Assembly (NCBI GenBank): GCA_034927815.1
Contig: JAYFPK010000008.1
Coordinates: 124,001-188,000 of the forward strand
DNA: 64,000 nucleotides
From: Limiplasma sp034927815
GTDB taxonomy: Bacteria > Bacillota > Clostridia > Christensenellales > Aristaeellaceae
Reading direction: 5' to 3'
Positions within the stretch are counted from its first letter, which is position 1. Each line of letters begins with the position of its first letter. This document shows, piece after piece, positions 47,845 through 56,625 of this stretch. Below the pieces are notes generated by a model that was not told where the DNA came from, made no database searches, and worked only from the letters and a program-made list of their open reading frames with translations. The position numbers and the translations under genes were made by a program.

Positions 47845-49711
47845 TAGCCGCACCTCGCCATCTTGGCTTGCATACAAAGCGGTTGAGCAAGAAGGCGGCA
47901 ACGGCGCAGCCCACGCCCATCAGATCCGTAGCGGCCCCTGGAATCATCAGCAGCAAGGCTGCAGCGCCTAAGAAGACCCGGGGGAGGGCGCTCCAGTATT
48001 GCAGCATGTAGCCTTCTACGGCCCCCGTTAAGCAGAATATCCCCACAACGGAGGTGATAATAGCCAACACCACATCCCGCGTTTCCCCCATGATCAAAAT
48101 AGCCGGGCTTAACAGGAAAATGAACGGGATGATGTAGGCTACCAGCCCCATGCGGAAGGCGCGAAACCCCGTTTTGTTGGGATCGGACTTGGCGATGGCT
48201 GCCGCCGTGTAGGCCGTAATGGCCACTGGGGGCGTGAGGGCGCCAATGCAAGAGAATATGAAAATGAACATATGAACGGCCAAGGCCGAAGCGCCCATCT
48301 GGGTCAGCGGGTTCACCAGCACCGTTGCCAAAATGATGTAGGTTGGGGTGGGGGGCATGCCGCAGCCCAAAATGATGGTGATAATCGCCGTTAACACCGC
48401 CGCCACATAGATGTTCCCGCCGGAGAGGCTCACCAAGGTATAGCTCATTTTGGTGGCCAGGCCCGTCATGGAGATCACTCCCACGATGATGCCCGCGCAG
48501 GCGCAGGAGATCACGATGCTGGCAACGCTCTTCACGCCGCCTTCCAGAGCGGCCAGAAAGGTAGCCACCGTAGGCCGCGTAGCCTTTTTCAAAAAAGCCA
48601 CCGCCACTACCACCACCGTGCCCCAAAACGCCGCCTTCATGGCGCTCCAGCCCAGGAGCACCACAACGATGACAAAAACGATGGGGATCCCTAGCTGTCC
48701 CCGCTCCAGCATGATGTTTCTGGCGCTGGGCAATTCCGGCTTGGGAACGCCCTTCAAATTGTTTTTTACCGCGATGGCATCCACCACCAGCATCAGGGAT
48801 AGGTAAAACAGGGCCGCAGGTACGATGGCGGAACGGGCCACCTCCATGTACCGAATCCCCAGAAACTCCGCCATCATAAAGGCTGCGGCCCCCATGATGG
48901 GCGGCGTAAACATGCCCCCTGTGGAAGCGACAGCCTCTACGGCCCCTGCCTCGTAATCCTGATACCCCGTGCGCTTCATCAGCGGAATGGTAAAGGTTCC
49001 GGTGGTTACCACGTTGGCCGCGGGAGAACCGGAGATCATGCCCATGAGCGCGCTGGACAGCACCGCTGTTTTGGCCGGCCCCCCTCTACGGTGGCCCGTG
49101 CCCGCATAGGCAACATCCACAAACCACTGTCCGGCTCCGAAGCTCTCCAGAAAGGCCCCGAAGATCACAAAGCTGATGATGTACGTGGAGGCAATGCCCG
49201 CCGGCACCCCAAAGATGCTGCTGGTAGATACATACATGAAGTTTGCCGTTCTGGCCCAGGTTTCTCCCCGATGGGCCAAAACCGACGGGAGATAGGGCCC
49301 CGCAAAGGTATAGCCCAAAAATACGATGGAGGTAAGCACCAAGGGCCAGCCGGTGGTTTTGTAGGTGGCTACCAGCAGCAACACAATCATCAGGGTCGCC
49401 ATCACCATGTCGCCGGAAGGGGGCGTGCCCACTTTGCTCACCCGTGCGTCCCATACCACCATGATGTACACCCCTGCGGCGCAAAAAGCCAATGCAAAAA
49501 CCCAATCCAGCACCCGGGTAAGGCTGGTTTGCTTCCCTTGCCTCTTGATGGGTTTCAGCAGGAAAATCGCAAACCCGCACACCGTGATAAGGAAGGCTCT
49601 TTGGGTCATTTCCGAAAATGACCCAAAGCCCGCCGTGTACAGATACAGGACAGCCGTGACGATATACAAAGCTTTACAGAGCCGGCCGCGCACCTTATCG
49701 TCCATGGGCAT
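47837..49711 (-). CDS. Fused TRAP permease (DctQ-DctM type), TAXI system
   Basis: About 624 residues and some 16 membrane segments, consistent with the 4TM-12TM fused TRAP permease that pairs with TAXI receptors. Start ATG 49711 overlaps the end region of the receptor gene; an upstream GTG is possible. Signatures: SGSPAANVVTTGTFTIPLMKRTGY and FTPPIMGAAAFMMAEF in the M-like half, and LGCGMPPTPTYIILATVLVNP further on. Translationally coupled with its neighbours on both sides (stop 47837 overlaps the amidohydrolase start). Confidence 0.92.
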   Translation of the reverse strand: MPMDDKVRGRLCKALYIVTAVLYLYTAGFGSFSEMTQRAFLITVCGFAIFLLKPIKRQGKQTSLTRVLDWVFALAFCAAGVYIMVVWDARVSKVGTPPSGDMVMATLMIVLLLVATYKTTGWPLVLTSIVFLGYTFAGPYLPSVLAHRGETWARTANFMYVSTSSIFGVPAGIASTYIISFVIFGAFLESFGAGQWFVDVAYAGTGHRRGGPAKTAVLSSALMGMISGSPAANVVTTGTFTIPLMKRTGYQDYEAGAVEAVASTGGMFTPPIMGAAAFMMAEFLGIRYMEVARSAIVPAALFYLSLMLVVDAIAVKNNLKGVPKPELPSARNIMLERGQLGIPIVFVIVVVLLGWSAMKAAFWGTVVVVAVAFLKKATRPTVATFLAALEGGVKSVASIVISCACAGIIVGVISMTGLATKMSYTLVSLSGGNIYVAAVLTAIITIILGCGMPPTPTYIILATVLVNPLTQMGASALAVHMFIFIFSCIGALTPPVAITAYTAAAIAKSDPNKTGFRAFRMGLVAYIIPFIFLLSPAILIMGETRDVVLAIITSVVGIFCLTGAVEGYMLQYWSALPRVFLGAAALLLMIPGAATDLMGVGCAVAAFLLNRFVCKPRWRGAASA

Positions 49712-49712
49712 G

Positions 49713-50672
49713 TTACTTAGCACCTACTTCTACGAAGTACTTTTCCGCACCGGGATGCAGGGGGATGGAAGTCCGCACGGCCCCCTCCAGGGTGATGCCG
49801 CCGGCCGCCTTGTGGGAGTTTTTCACAGTGTCGATATTTTCCATGAGGGCTTTGGTGATTTGGTATACGACGTCCTCGCTCAAGTCCGCCCGCACCACCA
49901 CCATGTTGGTAATAAACATGGTGGGCGTATCCACCGCATTATTTTCGTAGACTGTGGAGGCCAGCGCGCCGTACCCGAAATACTGGAACTTTTCGCATAA
50001 GGTGTCGGCAATATTCTCCTCCACGGGGAGGAAGCGGTAGGGTTTCCCGGATACTGCCAGCTCCTGAATGGCGGCGGAGGGAACAGCCGCCTGCACCACA
50101 ACCGCGTCACAATTGCCGTCGGTCAGCTGATTGACGCCATCGTCATAGGACAGGTACGTAGCGTTCACGTCCTTCACGCCAAAGCCATATTCATTCCAAA
50201 TGGTTTCCGCAACGGAGATCGCCCCATTGCCCGCAGGCCCCATGCACACCTTTTTGCCCACCAGGTCCTTCATGGTTTGGATGCTGCTGCCATCCAGCAC
50301 CACGATTTGGAAGAATCCCTTGGACAGGCCGCCGAACAATGCATTCACATTGGTATACGCGGTCCCTTTGTAATCGCCGGCGCCCTCATAGGCATCCTGG
50401 GCTGAATTGCCCATGGTAATCCCCAGATCAATGGTCATGTCTTGCACCAGCTGCAAATTCTCCAGCGCTCCCCCGGTAACCTGGGCTGTTGCCTCCACCC
50501 CCAGGTTGTTGGTGAGCACTTCCGCCATGGCAACGCCAATGGGGTAGAAGGCTGCGCCGGTGGCCCCGGTGCCCACGGTCACAAACCTGGGCATATCCGC
50601 CGCCAAAGCAGTAGAACCAATGGAAAGAATCATCATCACCGTGAGCAGAAGCATGCCGAGCCGTTTCATCAT
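49713..50672 (-). CDS. TAXI-family TRAP substrate receptor
   Basis: 319 residues, secreted receptor of the fused TRAP system. Signal peptide MMKRLGMLLLTVMMILSIGSTALA ends before ADMPRFVTVGTGATGAAFYPIG, the start of a typical TAXI domain. Other features: VEATAQVTGGALENLQLVQ, ALFGGLSKGFFQIVV, LVGKKVCMGPAGNGAISVAE and NCDAVVVQAAVPSAAIQELA. ATG 50672 or 50669 follows a GGGGACATT site. TAXI receptors bind small carboxylates such as glutamate or related acids in the few known cases. First gene of the operon, promoter at 50752-50780. Confidence 0.9.
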   Translation of the reverse strand: MMKRLGMLLLTVMMILSIGSTALAADMPRFVTVGTGATGAAFYPIGVAMAEVLTNNLGVEATAQVTGGALENLQLVQDMTIDLGITMGNSAQDAYEGAGDYKGTAYTNVNALFGGLSKGFFQIVVLDGSSIQTMKDLVGKKVCMGPAGNGAISVAETIWNEYGFGVKDVNATYLSYDDGVNQLTDGNCDAVVVQAAVPSAAIQELAVSGKPYRFLPVEENIADTLCEKFQYFGYGALASTVYENNAVDTPTMFITNMVVVRADLSEDVVYQITKALMENIDTVKNSHKAAGGITLEGAVRTSIPLHPGAEKYFVEVGAK

Positions 50673-50751
50673 CAATGTCCCCTTTTCTTTTTTTGCGAAT
50701 CCCTTTGGCTGCTTGTTCCAGGCAGCATGTCCAGTGCGGTATCTTGCTCTT

Positions 50752-50780
50752 ATTATGAAAAGGAAAGCCAAAAAAGTAAA
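50752..50780 (-). promoter_or_regulatory. Promoter of the TAXI-TRAP/amidohydrolase operon
   Basis: On the minus strand, TTTACT (50775-50780), 17-base spacer, CATAAT (50752-50757). Weak -35 match, consistent with need for an activator. Confidence 0.5.
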
Positions 50781-50905
50781 CCCAATCCTAAGCATTGAGC
50801 AAAAAAGGAACACTTGCAAGCAAGAAATGCACATTTTGAAGCACAGCGAAAAACGAAGGAAGGAGAGGCCTGATTCAAACAAAAGGGAAGAAAAAGAGGA
50901 TGGCC

Positions 50906-52141
50906 TCAGCCATCCTCTTTCTGAGGGAGGGGTTCCCCCGCCTCCACCATGGCCCTGGCCCTGAATCCCACCAGGGCGATGGCCGTCATCACCGCCCCGG
51001 TGGCGATGAGCAGCACCTCCACGCTGAAGCGGTCCGCCAGGGGGCCGAACCACACCATGGACAGGGGCATGGCCGCGGAGCCAATGATGGAGCTCACCCC
51101 GAAGACCCGGCCCATCAGCTCCGGGGCGGTGCGGGTCTGCATGACGGTGTTGCTGGCGGTGTGGATGAAGGGTACGCTCAAGCCCATGAGCAGCATTATC
51201 ACCAGATAAAAGAGAAAATCCCGGGAAAAGCCCATCAGCAGCGTGGTCAGGCCGAAGAAGATGGAGGCCACGATCAAGGAATAGCTTTTGTTGCGCAGTC
51301 CGCCCCACAGGCTCACCAGCACACCGCCCAAAATGCTGCCCACCGAGAACACGGTCTCGTGGGTCACCAGCCGCCAGGGCTCCGGCCCGAAGCTGCGGGC
51401 CACCATCAGCGGGGTCAGGAACACCGAAGGCCCCAGCATCAGCGCCGTAACCAGGTAAAACAGCGTCATCTGCCACAGCCAGGGGGTATGGGCCATGTAG
51501 GCCACGCCGCTGCGCATGTCCTTCCAGAAGTGGCCGGGCTGGACCGGGGGGACCTCCCGGGGCGGAGCCGCCACCCGCAGGAAGATGCCGATGCCGATCA
51601 CCGCGGTGATCACGTCCACCCAAAACACCGGGGCGATGCCCAGGCTGCCGTACAGCCAGCCCGCCACCGCCGGGGAGAGCAGAAACATCACGTTTTGAAC
51701 CGTGGAATTGATCCCGTTCACCCGCATCAGCTTGTCCTGGGGTACAATCTCCGGCAAAAAGGCGCCCACGGCGGGCATTTGGATGCCGGCCCCGGCGGAG
51801 CGGATGCCCGAGATCACGAAAAGCAGCCACATCTTCTGGTAGCCCAGCGCAAAGAGCACCGCCAGAACCGCCGTACAAAGGGCGATCACCGCATCCGCCA
51901 GGATGATGATCCGCTTGCGGTCATAACGGTCCGCCCATACCCCGGCGAACAGGGATATTAGCGCTTGGGGCAGAAAGCCCGCCAGGGTGGAAATGGCGAT
52001 CATCACGCCGCTTTGGGTGGTGAGGGTGATATACCAGGAGATGGCGAACTGGACAATGGAAGAGCCAAACAGGGTCACGGTCTGGCTGGTTAAAAACAAG
52101 GCCGTCTGCTTGACCCAGTGTCTTTGGGGAGCGTCCGTCAT
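50906..52141 (-). CDS. Major facilitator superfamily transporter (exporter-like)
   Basis: 411 residues and about twelve membrane segments. Start ATG 52141 follows AAAGGAG by eight bases. MFS signatures are GVWADRYDRKRIIILADAVIAL (motif A, D-R-x-x-R/K) after the second helix and GPLADRFSVEVLL in the second half. SIVQFAISWYITLTTQSG at the first helix and RTAPELMGRVFGVSSI are typical of the MFS_3 enterobactin-exporter-like group. Substrate unknown. It is 36 bases upstream of the oxidoreductase stop on the same strand. Confidence 0.88.
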   Translation of the reverse strand: MTDAPQRHWVKQTALFLTSQTVTLFGSSIVQFAISWYITLTTQSGVMIAISTLAGFLPQALISLFAGVWADRYDRKRIIILADAVIALCTAVLAVLFALGYQKMWLLFVISGIRSAGAGIQMPAVGAFLPEIVPQDKLMRVNGINSTVQNVMFLLSPAVAGWLYGSLGIAPVFWVDVITAVIGIGIFLRVAAPPREVPPVQPGHFWKDMRSGVAYMAHTPWLWQMTLFYLVTALMLGPSVFLTPLMVARSFGPEPWRLVTHETVFSVGSILGGVLVSLWGGLRNKSYSLIVASIFFGLTTLLMGFSRDFLFYLVIMLLMGLSVPFIHTASNTVMQTRTAPELMGRVFGVSSIIGSAAMPLSMVWFGPLADRFSVEVLLIATGAVMTAIALVGFRARAMVEAGEPLPQKEDG

Positions 52142-52176
52142 GGATGCAACTCCTTTTGCCGTTTTGATACGGATGA

Positions 52177-53136
52177 TTATTGCGGGGTGGCCTCCAGCAT
52201 CCTGGCGATGAGGCCGCAGTTTCGGGCAGTCTCCTCCAAGGTCACCGGGGGTTCCCCATCCTCTAAGACCATTTTGCCAAAGGCCTCCACCTCCAGCACA
52301 TAGCGCTTGCAAGGGGCGATGGGAATCTCCTGGACGCCCTGGGCGTTCACCAGCACCATGGACGCGCCGGAATCCAGGAACACATCCCGCACGATGAGGC
52401 TGCCCTGGCTGCCGGAGATTTCCGCCATCTGGCCGCTGAAGGCGTCAAAGCCGCTGCTGGCGGTGCAGATAACCCCGCCGCGGTATTTCAGCGCCGCGCT
52501 GAAGGCCACGTCCACGCCGTTTTCATCCCTGCGCTGGGCGCAGAAGGACACCGGCTCCTCCCCCATGATCCAGCCGATGAGGTTGATGGGATAGCAGCCC
52601 ACGTCCCAAAAGCTTCCCCCGCCCATGTCCTTGTCCAGGCGCGGGTCCTGGCGGGGGGTCATGGCAAAGCTGAAATTGGCGTGGATATGCCGCACCTGGC
52701 CCACGACCCCGGCGTCCAACAACTCCCGAAGCTTTTGTATCCGGTTGGTGAAGCGGTACATGAAGGCCTCCATGAGCTTCACCCCGTTTTCCTTGCACGC
52801 CGCGCCCATCTCTAGGCAGTCCTGGGCCGTCAGGGCCATGGGCTTCTCGCACAGCACATGCTTGCCCGCCCGGGCCGCCTTGAGGGTCCATTCCTTATGG
52901 AGCCCGTTGGGCAGCGGGATATACACCGCGTCCACATCCGGGTCCTCCAGCAAGGACTGGTAATCGCCATAGGCCTTTGCAAAGCCGAAATCCGCCGCAG
53001 CCTTCCGGGCCCGGTCCATGTTCCTGGAGGCGATGGCGTAGGGCTGGGCATTGTCCGCCTGGACGATGGCGGGGATGACGTGGTTTAGCGCAATACGGGC
53101 GCAGCCCAGCACGCCCCAACGAATGGTATCTTTCAT
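52177..53136 (-). CDS. Gfo/Idh/MocA-family oxidoreductase
   Basis: 319-residue NAD(P)-dependent dehydrogenase, probably acting on a sugar or inositol derivative. Start ATG 53136 is preceded by CGGAGGAAAC. Rossmann start: IRWGVLGCARIALNHVIPA. The catalytic-lysine motif HVLCEKPMALTAQD lies near residue 95, followed by MEAFMYRFTNRIQKLRELL and GGSFWDVGCYPINLIGWI (with the conserved D-x-G-x-x-x/H segment) in the substrate domain. The GFFxRI-like segment common to the trans-dihydrodiol/D-xylose dehydrogenase group fits. Upstream of an MFS gene on the same strand. Confidence 0.92.
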   Translation of the reverse strand: MKDTIRWGVLGCARIALNHVIPAIVQADNAQPYAIASRNMDRARKAAADFGFAKAYGDYQSLLEDPDVDAVYIPLPNGLHKEWTLKAARAGKHVLCEKPMALTAQDCLEMGAACKENGVKLMEAFMYRFTNRIQKLRELLDAGVVGQVRHIHANFSFAMTPRQDPRLDKDMGGGSFWDVGCYPINLIGWIMGEEPVSFCAQRRDENGVDVAFSAALKYRGGVICTASSGFDAFSGQMAEISGSQGSLIVRDVFLDSGASMVLVNAQGVQEIPIAPCKRYVLEVEAFGKMVLEDGEPPVTLEETARNCGLIARMLEATPQ

Positions 53137-53256
53137 GACGTTTCCTCCGTTTCTGAGTTTCAACCGCCCTTTTTCGGTGTTTTTCCCTGTGCTCCCCTTC
53201 CATTTCGACCCGGGGGACAGGAAATCCTTTTGCGGCGCTTTGCCGGGGGCGGCAAA

Positions 53257-53291
53257 GGGGCTGCCGCGCCTTTGCCTGGCGCGGCAGCCCC
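53257..53291 (-). terminator. Terminator of the secreted protein gene at 53325
   Basis: A 14-base-pair perfect stem (GGGGCTGCCGCGCC / GGCGCGGCAGCCCC) with a 7-base loop, followed on the minus strand by TTTGCC. Confidence 0.65.
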
Positions 53292-53324
53292 AACGTTAAA
53301 TAGGCTTTTGGGTTTTCCCCCGGC

Positions 53325-53870
53325 TTACTTCTCGGTATCGGTGATCCAGGTGCCTTCGATGATCTGGTGCATCAAAGCAATGTCATCCTCGGAGAGGGGC
53401 GCGTAATCCGCATGGCTGCCGTACAGGGAGAAGAAAAATCCCTTATAGACAGTGACCATGGTGGCATAGTCCCCTGCTTCCGGATCGCTTTCCCGCACAA
53501 AGAGGATTTTGTTCCCCGAGGGGGTGTCAAAAAACTCGTACGCAGGCGCGGAGAAATCCTCGCTGACCATCGCCACCAGGTGATCCGTTTCCTCCTGGGT
53601 GAAGTCCGCCAGGAACTTGCTGTCCACCTCTTCGGAGAAAGCGACGTTGATGTCAAAGGAGGGTTTGGCGGCATCCTCATACCAAATCTTCAGGCAGAGC
53701 CAGCCTTCCTTGGGCTCTTGCTCGTACTTTGCCCCTTCGGGAATTTCCACATCCACGTCGAATTCCTGGAAGTCTTCTACCATGGGATACTTTTCGGCGG
53801 CTGCCAGGGCGGCCGCGGCGCTAAACAGGAGGATAAGCGCGGTGAAAAGCGAAAGAACTTTCTTAAGCAT
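53325..53870 (-). CDS. Secreted protein of unknown function
   Basis: 181 residues. Signal peptide MLKKVLSLFTALILLFSAAAALAAA. The mature part is acidic and looks like a single alpha/beta domain (AYEFFDTPSGNKILFVRES and YATMVTVYKGFFFSLYGSH are strand-rich). I do not recognise a family. It is the downstream member of three neighbouring secreted-protein genes (53325, 53917, 54612), all on the minus strand. Confidence 0.8.
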   Translation of the reverse strand: MLKKVLSLFTALILLFSAAAALAAAEKYPMVEDFQEFDVDVEIPEGAKYEQEPKEGWLCLKIWYEDAAKPSFDINVAFSEEVDSKFLADFTQEETDHLVAMVSEDFSAPAYEFFDTPSGNKILFVRESDPEAGDYATMVTVYKGFFFSLYGSHADYAPLSEDDIALMHQIIEGTWITDTEK

Positions 53871-53916
53871 TGCGTTGTTCCCCTTTCATAACCTAATCTG
53901 TGAACGGGCATGGGGC

Positions 53917-54561
53917 TCAGGAGCCGCTGCCCTCCCCGACATTCGGTTGACCCACGCCAAATTCCGTCAGGAACGCGCGCATCATAAAGCCCGTGACGCC
54001 AGTCTCGGGGTCTACCACCTGGGCCCAGGTATTGTTCTGGGAAATCACGTTGAGAAGGTCGTTTTGATGATAATCCTGGATGGGATCGGAGGCCTTGGTG
54101 GGCGCCCAACGCATATGCACGTATCCACCGGGAGTGCTGGGCCGCACCTGGGCCGTATAGCTGGTAAACGCGAAGCCGGAGAAGACCTTCTTAAAGGAAG
54201 TCGGGGCATCCGGATCGGGCTTGACGGTGGGCTTGGGGGCGGGCTGGGGCTTGGGCTTGGGTGGGGGCTGGTCATAGGTCAGGTAGCGCCCCATCACGAA
54301 GCCGTGGTAACTGCCGTAATCCACTTCCACCCACGTTTGGTCGATGTAGGCGTAAAGGGTCACCTTGGCGCCATAGGGAATGGTGGCGATGGGCTTCATA
54401 GCGGTGCTGGGGGTTGGACGCAGGTTGAGGCCCTTGCCATTGCTGGTGTACACGTAGGCGTGCCAGGTTTCCCCCAGGGCGCCCCCCAGGGCGGCCACCG
54501 GGAATGCCGCCATGGCCAGCATCAGCGTGGCCAGCGCCAGAGAAATCAGCCTTTTGTTCAT
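53917..54561 (-). CDS. Secreted protein with two SH3-like domains
   Basis: 214 residues from ATG 54561 (AGGAGG upstream). Signal peptide MNKRLISLALATLMLAMAAFPVAALG. Domain 1 (residues about 30-95): YVYTSNGKGLNLRPTPSTAMKP and WVEVDYGSYHGFVMGRYL, a typical SH3b pattern. A proline-lysine linker (QPPPKPKPQPAPKPTVKP) leads to domain 2, AQVRPSTPGGYVHMRWAPT and WAQVVDPETGVTGFMMRAFL. Such proteins bind cell-wall glycans; there is no enzymatic domain here. Confidence 0.88.
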   Translation of the reverse strand: MNKRLISLALATLMLAMAAFPVAALGGALGETWHAYVYTSNGKGLNLRPTPSTAMKPIATIPYGAKVTLYAYIDQTWVEVDYGSYHGFVMGRYLTYDQPPPKPKPQPAPKPTVKPDPDAPTSFKKVFSGFAFTSYTAQVRPSTPGGYVHMRWAPTKASDPIQDYHQNDLLNVISQNNTWAQVVDPETGVTGFMMRAFLTEFGVGQPNVGEGSGS

Positions 54562-54611
54562 GAATGCTCCTCCTATTCTTTGCATGGATTCTTACAATCC
54601 TATCGCAAGCC

Positions 54612-55460
54612 TCATTGGACTCCCTCTACAGACAGCGTGCCTGCCTCGTAGATCCATAGGTTGAACGTATGCGTCTGCAGCGGCTGCTCCGCCTCCCATT
54701 CGCGGGCCAGGCGGAAGGTCAGCGTCACTGCGCCCGCGCCCTCCAGCGCGGGGGAGAACACGGCGACATACGTCCCGCCGGCTCCCACGAGGTCCTTTTC
54801 GCTTCCGTCGGGAACGTACTCCTCCTTTTCGCATTTGAGCAGCGCCTCGTCGGAGATCTCATACGTCCACTCATACCCTGTGGTGGGGTTTTCCCGAAGG
54901 CGTACCGTGAGGGTGGTTTCCTCCTCCAGTTCATAGGTTACCCTCAGGGACTCGTCGCCGTCATCCGCCTCTTCCCCGGCGGTGATTGCCTCGGCGACGG
55001 TCACCAGCGCGTCCATCGTGGCGCCTGTGTCCATGGACACGGAGTAGGCAAGCTGCCTGTCCGCGTTATACCACAGGAGGATTCCGGCCTCCCCCTCGTT
55101 GTAGAGGGCCTCAGCTTGGACGCCGGACAAGTCCACCGATTCCTCCGCCGTCCATTCATAGTACATGCCTGAGATATCCTTTTGCTCAACGCCGGGTTGC
55201 ACACGGCAGCCATATTGAACGCCGTCCAGCACAAACTGCACCTGGCCGATATCCTCTTCCTCTCCCATGTCGATGATGGAATAAGCCGCTTCCTGCGCGC
55301 CCTCCGGCAGGGTGAACGAGACGCCCATCTCCTCCTGGAGCTGCTGGGCCGTAACCTCCCGTACCGGGTTGGGAAGCGCTACCGCGCCCGCCGAGGAAGC
55401 CGTGACCAACGCAAGGGCACAGACGGCCACCCAAGCTATCGCGGCGATTCTTTTTAACAT
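54612..55460 (-). CDS. Secreted protein with C-terminal chagasin-type (I42) inhibitor domain
   Basis: 282 residues from ATG 55460 (AAAGGAGGTGG upstream). Signal peptide MLKRIAAIAWVAVCALALVTASSAGA. The first half (residues about 30-160) is an unknown beta-rich domain. The last 110 residues carry three chagasin loops in order: RLRENPTTGYEWTYE (NPTTGY loop), DLVGAGGTYVAVFSP (G-x-G-G loop) and FRLAREWEAE (the R-x-W loop). Chagasins inhibit papain-like cysteine proteases. An extracellular protease inhibitor is the best guess. Confidence 0.8.
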   Translation of the reverse strand: MLKRIAAIAWVAVCALALVTASSAGAVALPNPVREVTAQQLQEEMGVSFTLPEGAQEAAYSIIDMGEEEDIGQVQFVLDGVQYGCRVQPGVEQKDISGMYYEWTAEESVDLSGVQAEALYNEGEAGILLWYNADRQLAYSVSMDTGATMDALVTVAEAITAGEEADDGDESLRVTYELEEETTLTVRLRENPTTGYEWTYEISDEALLKCEKEEYVPDGSEKDLVGAGGTYVAVFSPALEGAGAVTLTFRLAREWEAEQPLQTHTFNLWIYEAGTLSVEGVQ

Positions 55461-55571
55461 AAGTTCCACCTCCTTTCCATGTTCATCTTTTGCCGGGTTG
55501 GCGAACGCGCTTTTGCGCCGCACACCACCTCCCTTCCCTGGCGGATTGCCTCCATCTTGGCAAATATCCTG

Positions 55572-56621
55572 CTACTCTGCCGCTTTCGCCTTTTTCAGCA
55601 CGCGCCCGATATAATCCGGCTGCGTACAGCGCCGCAAAAGCACGTAGGAAAGCGGCTTGCTGATAATGCTGGCGTAAACGGTGATGAAGACGGCATACTG
55701 ATACAGGTTCATGACCGGTATGTCAAAGAGGGTCATCAGGGCCCACAGCGCCACGGCGGAGAAAACCATCATGCACGCGCACACCAGCAGCGTAAGGGCT
55801 CCTTTTCCCTTGGGCATCCAGGTGAAGCGCCTGTCCGGGGCCGCAGCTTTCAGCCCTTCGGGGCCCTGGGCCAGGATCATGGCGTCAACCCCTTTCATAA
55901 CGCCCCTGGTCACCAAAATTCCCACGATGAGCCCGAAAATAAGCCCGGTGATGGGGATGCCTTCCCGGGTGGTGGGGGGGATCGTCACCGCTCCGCCCGG
56001 CGCGGCCGTGATGCCGCCCAAGGCCAGGCCCACGATCATATTGGTGGCAATGTTGCCGGTGACGCTGCCGTACATCTCCTTGATGACGCTCACCTTGGGA
56101 AAGGGGTCCTTCACGGGCCTCAGGTCCGTTTGCGCCCCCTCCCGGCGGGGCTGCGCGGGCGCCCAATCCGGCTGCACGTAGCGGAAAACGCAGTATTCGG
56201 TGACAATCACGCTCAACACCGTGGAATAGACCAGCTTATAAGCCAGCCAGGGCACGAAGGCCATGCGCGCCAGCCCAAAAAACCACAGGATGGCCGCGTT
56301 GACGCCCACCGTCAGCGCTCCGAATACGGCGGTGAACACCAGGCCCAGCGCCAGGAGGTTTTGGGGCAGCCTCTGCATGAGGCGGCTTACGGGGACCTGG
56401 GCGGGCATCTGCCCCGTTGCGCGCAGTTTCAGCAGGCGGGCATACACAATCCACAGGTCAATGGCCGTGGTAACGGCGGCGCAGATCAGCGAATCCCACA
56501 GGACCCCTTCATAGGCGATGCCGTGCGGCCAGTAAAACGCAAACACGATCCCCAGGTTGACCGCCACCGTAAGAAGGACCGCTTTCGCGTTGTCGATGTA
56601 GGGAAGGCTTATGCTTCGCAT
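55572..56621 (-). CDS. Polytopic membrane protein of unknown function
   Basis: 349 residues with about eight hydrophobic segments, in two groups (residues about 15-150 and 195-335) around a charged cytoplasmic-looking region (PDWAPAQPRREGAQTDLRPV). Segments such as NIATNMIVGLALGGITAAPGG and TGLIFGLIVGILVTRGVM are glycine-rich. No transporter signature is evident to me. The next gene upstream (kinase) ends five bases before this start, so the two form an operon. Confidence 0.78.
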   Translation of the reverse strand: MRSISLPYIDNAKAVLLTVAVNLGIVFAFYWPHGIAYEGVLWDSLICAAVTTAIDLWIVYARLLKLRATGQMPAQVPVSRLMQRLPQNLLALGLVFTAVFGALTVGVNAAILWFFGLARMAFVPWLAYKLVYSTVLSVIVTEYCVFRYVQPDWAPAQPRREGAQTDLRPVKDPFPKVSVIKEMYGSVTGNIATNMIVGLALGGITAAPGGAVTIPPTTREGIPITGLIFGLIVGILVTRGVMKGVDAMILAQGPEGLKAAAPDRRFTWMPKGKGALTLLVCACMMVFSAVALWALMTLFDIPVMNLYQYAVFITVYASIISKPLSYVLLRRCTQPDYIGRVLKKAKAAE

Positions 56622-56625
56622 CGGC

